Positions 39,624 to 42,566 of a stretch of 42,566 nucleotides of DNA are shown here, piece by piece. A program made the position numbers and the translations under genes. Every line of letters begins with the position of its first letter. The stretch's first letter is position 1. Under the pieces are notes generated by a model that saw only the letters and a program-made list of their open reading frames with translations, was not told where the DNA came from and searched no databases. Location of the stretch: the NCBI GenBank assembly GCA_934463455.1, contig CAKSJU010000005.1, positions 1 through 42,566 of the forward strand, written 5' to 3'. This stretch comes from an uncultured Clostridia bacterium (lineage in GTDB: Bacteria; Bacillota; Clostridia; UBA1381).

Positions 39624-42359
39624 ATGACAATTAAAGAGAAATTAAAAAATCCTCCGAAAGAATACCGTCCCATACCATTTTGGTCATGGAACGAAAAGCT
39701 TGACACAGCCGAGACAGCCCGTCAGGCAGAAATAATGGCAGAAATCGGCATGGGCGGATATTTCATGCATGCCCGCGGCGGACTTGAAACAGAGTATATG
39801 GGCAAAGAATGGTTTGATAATGTCACAGCCGGCGTTGACGAAGCAAAAAAACGCGGAATGGGCGGCTGGGCATATGACGAAAACGGCTGGCCAAGCGGCT
39901 TCGGTGCAGGCAGCGTAAACGGTCTTGGCGAGGAGTATCAGCAAAAATACCTCCGAATTGAAAAGGGTGAGAAAAACACTCCGCACACAATAGGAAATGC
40001 AGACGGCTATCATATTTATTATGATGTAAATCCTTTTTATGTTGATAATCTGGACAAAAAAGTCGTTGCGAAATTCATTGAAAATGCCTACAAGCCGTAT
40101 TGCGAGAAATACAAAGACAGAATGCCGGGAATATTCACCGATGAACCGCAGCTTTCGAGAAACGGTATACCGTGGAGCTTAATCCTCCCCGAAGAATTTG
40201 AAAAAGAATACGGATATGAGTTAATACCGCATATTCCCGAATTGTTTTATAACATTCATGACTTTAAAACAACGCGTTTTCATTTTTGGAAACTGGTAGA
40301 AAAATTATTTGTAAACAGCTTTGCAAGACAAATATATGAATTTTTGGACAGCTACGGCATGAAACTTACAGGACATATGGTTTTGGAGGACGGTTTGTTT
40401 TCTCAGCTTACTTCAAACTCTGCCGTAATGCCGAATTACGAATATTTCCATATTCCCGGCATGGACTGGCTCTCCAGGAAAAAGGTTGAGCCGCTGACTC
40501 CGCTTCAGCTGGCAAGTGTTGCAAATCAGCTCGGCAAAAAGCAAGTTCTTACCGAAAGCTTTGCTCTTTGCGGACATAATGTAAGCTTTGAAGAGCTAAG
40601 ATGGCTTTTGGAGGCTCAGTTTGTAAGAGGAGTTAATCTCCTGTGCCCGCACCTTGAGGGATATTCACTGCGCGGAATACGCAAGCGTGACTATCCGCCG
40701 GCAATGTACTATCAACAGCCGTGGTGGCAGGAATACGGAAGCTTCATTGAACAAATGACGCGAATAGGCGTTCTTTTAACCGACGGTAAGCCGGAATTTG
40801 ATACGCTTCTTATTCATCCTCAATCCACTGCATGGACCTTGTTTGACCAAAGATGCGGCGAGAGTGCAATTAACGATGAAATAATTGCTCTTAACAAACA
40901 GCTTAACAATGCTATAGAAAAGCTTGAAAGAAAGCATATTCTTTTCCACCTCGGCGACGAATACATAATGGAAAAGCACGCGAGAGTTGAGGGCAGCAAG
41001 CTTATTATAGGTACGCAGAGCTATAGCAAAATCGTTATGATAGCAGACGAAATTCTCTTTGATTCAACGCGCAGGCTGCTCGAAGAATTTAAAGAAAACG
41101 GCGGTATAATAATTTCCGCAGACGATATTCCCGAAAACAAAGTATGCGACAATCCCGCCGTTACATATACCTGCCGCAGATTTGACGATTTTGACATGCA
41201 CTACTTCGTAAATGAAACAAAAGAAGCTCAGCATTTAAAAATCTGCAAGGGCTCAAAATATCTCGATATTAAAACCGGTGATATAAAACCCTTTGCCGGA
41301 GAATGCACTCTTGCGCCTATGAGCAGTATAGTTGTGATAGATGACGGAGCTTCCGCAGCGGCTTCTCAAGAAATTAAAAACAAAAGTACGCTTAAATTAA
41401 GCGGCGAATGGACTCTTGATAAATCATCTTTAAATTCGTTGGTTCTTGACAAATGCGATTATTGGTTTGACGGTGAGCTTATGGAAAAAAACGCATATGT
41501 CCTCGACATAGGCGACCGCGCAAACAGACTTGAGAAAAAAGCTCACATTAAACAAAGATATACCTTCAATGCGGAATATCTCCCCGAAGAGCTGTATCTT
41601 GCTTGTGAAACTCCCGACATATTCTCTATCAAAGTCAACGGAAACGAAATCGACAAAAAAGACTGCGGATATTTCCGTGATTCCGCATTCCGCATGCTTG
41701 ATATTTCAAAATATGTAAAAGAGGGCGAAAACGAAATTATAACCGAGTGTGATTTTGTACAATCGGCAGCGGTATACAAAGCCATAAAAGACAGCCGTAT
41801 TTTTGAAAGCGAAAAAAATAAGCTTCGCTATGATATGGAAATCGAAGGCATGTTTATCGTCGGGGATTTTGCGGTAAAAACAGCCGATAAATTCTTACCT
41901 CTTGATAAAAATGCCTACAGATACGGCGGAGATTTTGTTATAAGCAAAAAGCCGAATACAATAAGCTTAAAAAATATAGAACAACAGGGCTTTGTATTTT
42001 TCTCAGGAAATATCACGGTATCAAAAACCTTTACCGTTGACAGTGCAGATTTAAAGCTGTCGCTTAAAAAGTACGGCTTAAACGCAATACACGTCAAAGT
42101 AAACGGAAAAGAGGCAGGCTCTTTAATATGGAATCCGTATGAGCTTGATATTTCCGAGTACTTGGTAAAAGGAGAAAACAAAATAGAACTTACTTTGGTG
42201 AATAACCTGCGTAACCTGCTCGGACCTCACCATTTGGAGGACGGCGAATGCTTCGCTGTCGGTCCGGCACAGTTCTATAAAAATGACGGTCCGTTCTATT
42301 TCCCGAATATTAAATGGAACGATGATTATTGCTTTGTTGAGACAAGTCTGGAATTTTAA
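39624..42359 (+). CDS. glycoside hydrolase, GH106-like (alpha-L-rhamnosidase type)
   Basis: 911 residues, no signal peptide, so cytoplasmic. The N-terminal part (YRPIPFWSWNEKLDTAETARQ, MGGYFMHARGGLETEYM, YDENGWPSGFGAG) resembles the catalytic barrel of GH106 alpha-L-rhamnosidases and related unclassified glycosyl hydrolases. IFTDEP near residue 170 and TESFALCGHN near 312 supply acidic residues that could be catalytic (inference). The C-terminal third has two beta-sandwich parts (about 590-690 and 790-890, YVLDIGDRANR, YELDISEYLVKGENKIEL) like GH2 sugar-binding domains. The ATG at 39624 has AAGGAG nine bases upstream. The sugar specificity is not certain. It is a single gene between its own promoter and a strong terminator. 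Confidence 0.8.
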   Translation: MTIKEKLKNPPKEYRPIPFWSWNEKLDTAETARQAEIMAEIGMGGYFMHARGGLETEYMGKEWFDNVTAGVDEAKKRGMGGWAYDENGWPSGFGAGSVNGLGEEYQQKYLRIEKGEKNTPHTIGNADGYHIYYDVNPFYVDNLDKKVVAKFIENAYKPYCEKYKDRMPGIFTDEPQLSRNGIPWSLILPEEFEKEYGYELIPHIPELFYNIHDFKTTRFHFWKLVEKLFVNSFARQIYEFLDSYGMKLTGHMVLEDGLFSQLTSNSAVMPNYEYFHIPGMDWLSRKKVEPLTPLQLASVANQLGKKQVLTESFALCGHNVSFEELRWLLEAQFVRGVNLLCPHLEGYSLRGIRKRDYPPAMYYQQPWWQEYGSFIEQMTRIGVLLTDGKPEFDTLLIHPQSTAWTLFDQRCGESAINDEIIALNKQLNNAIEKLERKHILFHLGDEYIMEKHARVEGSKLIIGTQSYSKIVMIADEILFDSTRRLLEEFKENGGIIISADDIPENKVCDNPAVTYTCRRFDDFDMHYFVNETKEAQHLKICKGSKYLDIKTGDIKPFAGECTLAPMSSIVVIDDGASAAASQEIKNKSTLKLSGEWTLDKSSLNSLVLDKCDYWFDGELMEKNAYVLDIGDRANRLEKKAHIKQRYTFNAEYLPEELYLACETPDIFSIKVNGNEIDKKDCGYFRDSAFRMLDISKYVKEGENEIITECDFVQSAAVYKAIKDSRIFESEKNKLRYDMEIEGMFIVGDFAVKTADKFLPLDKNAYRYGGDFVISKKPNTISLKNIEQQGFVFFSGNITVSKTFTVDSADLKLSLKKYGLNAIHVKVNGKEAGSLIWNPYELDISEYLVKGENKIELTLVNNLRNLLGPHHLEDGECFAVGPAQFYKNDGPFYFPNIKWNDDYCFVETSLEF

Positions 42360-42372
42360 AAAACACATATAG

Positions 42373-42416
42373 AAGGAGCTGATTAAAAAGCCAACCGACT
42401 TTTTAATCAGCTCCTT
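42373..42416. terminator. bidirectional terminator between convergent genes
   Basis: AAGGAGCTGATTAAAAAG (42373-42390) and CTTTTTAATCAGCTCCTT (42399-42416) form a perfect 18-pair stem with an 8-base loop; short T tracts lie on both sides. It separates the glycoside hydrolase (plus) from the gene at the right edge (minus). Confidence 0.85.
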
Positions 42417-42468
42417 TTCCGAAGGGATAGTTTACTTCCATTTTAAATTTACATTTCTGCTTTTAATA

Positions 42469-42566
42469 TTATTTTATTGCGTCAAGCGAGCTTTGTTTTC
42501 CGCCGTAGAGTGCGATAGGCTCAACATGGATTGCACCGATTGATACAATATGTGTTCCGTTTTGTT
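42469..42566 (-). CDS. C-terminal end of an unidentified protein (cut by window edge)
   Basis: The last 31 codons of a minus-strand gene, ending at TAA 42469-42471. The peptide reads QNGTHIVSIGAIHVEPIALY and ends GGKQSSLDAIK, which has a natural protein-like composition. Of the other two minus frames, one hits a stop and the other is less protein-like. The bulk of the gene lies outside the window, so the function is unknown. The 18-pair hairpin downstream serves as its terminator. Confidence 0.55.
   Translation of the reverse strand, partial: QNGTHIVSIGAIHVEPIALYGGKQSSLDAIK

Noticed and set aside
1..42566. CRISPR arrays, prophage genes, transposases
   Set aside because: No regularly spaced repeats, no phage structural or integrase-type proteins and no transposase-like reading frames were found on either strand.

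Overview
The window (about 42.6 kb, moderately AT-rich, 41 recognisable coding regions including two cut by the edges) looks like chromosome from a strictly anaerobic, fermentative member of the class Clostridia (Firmicutes/Bacillota). The evidence is gene order and content: the ylm/divIVA-ileS division cluster, lon-ysxC, nadK-argR-recN, a ferredoxin-dependent 2-oxoacid oxidoreductase (KorABCD) and a six-subunit Rnf complex, with AAGGAGG-type ribosome sites and TTGACA/TATAAT promoters. Family or genus cannot be fixed from the sequence alone. No tRNA, rRNA, CRISPR array, prophage or transposase gene was seen.

Layout. 1-105 is the start of an exported protein (minus) behind a long structured leader and two tandem promoters. 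691-10428 is one long minus-strand unit: promoter - lon - ysxC - HlyD-like adaptor - yggS - sepF - ylmH - divIVA - ileS - terminator. 10446-14197 is a second minus-strand unit: promoter - P-loop ATPase - korD - korA - korB - korC - small unknown protein - terminator. 14208-17785 is nadK - argR - recN - rseC (minus). Divergently, 17826-23923 carries rnfCDGEAB followed by a ComEC-like metallo-hydrolase and a DUF3006 protein. Then come ftsH with its own promoter and terminator, mecA coupled to a Gfo/Idh-type oxidoreductase, an HtrA-like protein, and a GNAT acetyltransferase (all plus).

From 29766 the content becomes more accessory: a large inverted repeat, two sugar ABC permeases (minus) facing away from a membrane-bound AraC-type regulator, and a 314-bp MITE-like element with about 45-bp imperfect terminal inverted repeats. 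This is followed by a lipoprotein, prfB with its programmed +1 frameshift, secA (all minus), a divergent GH106-like glycoside hydrolase, and the C-terminal end of an unidentified protein at the right edge.

How it fits together. Kor makes reduced ferredoxin and Rnf couples ferredoxin oxidation to NAD+ reduction and ion pumping; NadK and the RseC-like protein beside them fit a redox/energy neighbourhood. Lon, FtsH, MecA and SecA are general proteostasis and secretion genes. The permease/AraC/glycosidase region looks like plant- or host-glycan use.

The most unusual observations are: an HtrA-family protein whose catalytic His and Ser are both replaced (probable pseudoprotease) behind a possible structured leader; the MITE-like element; the structured leaders before the exported gene and before mecA; and an orphan HlyD-like adaptor embedded in the division cluster.
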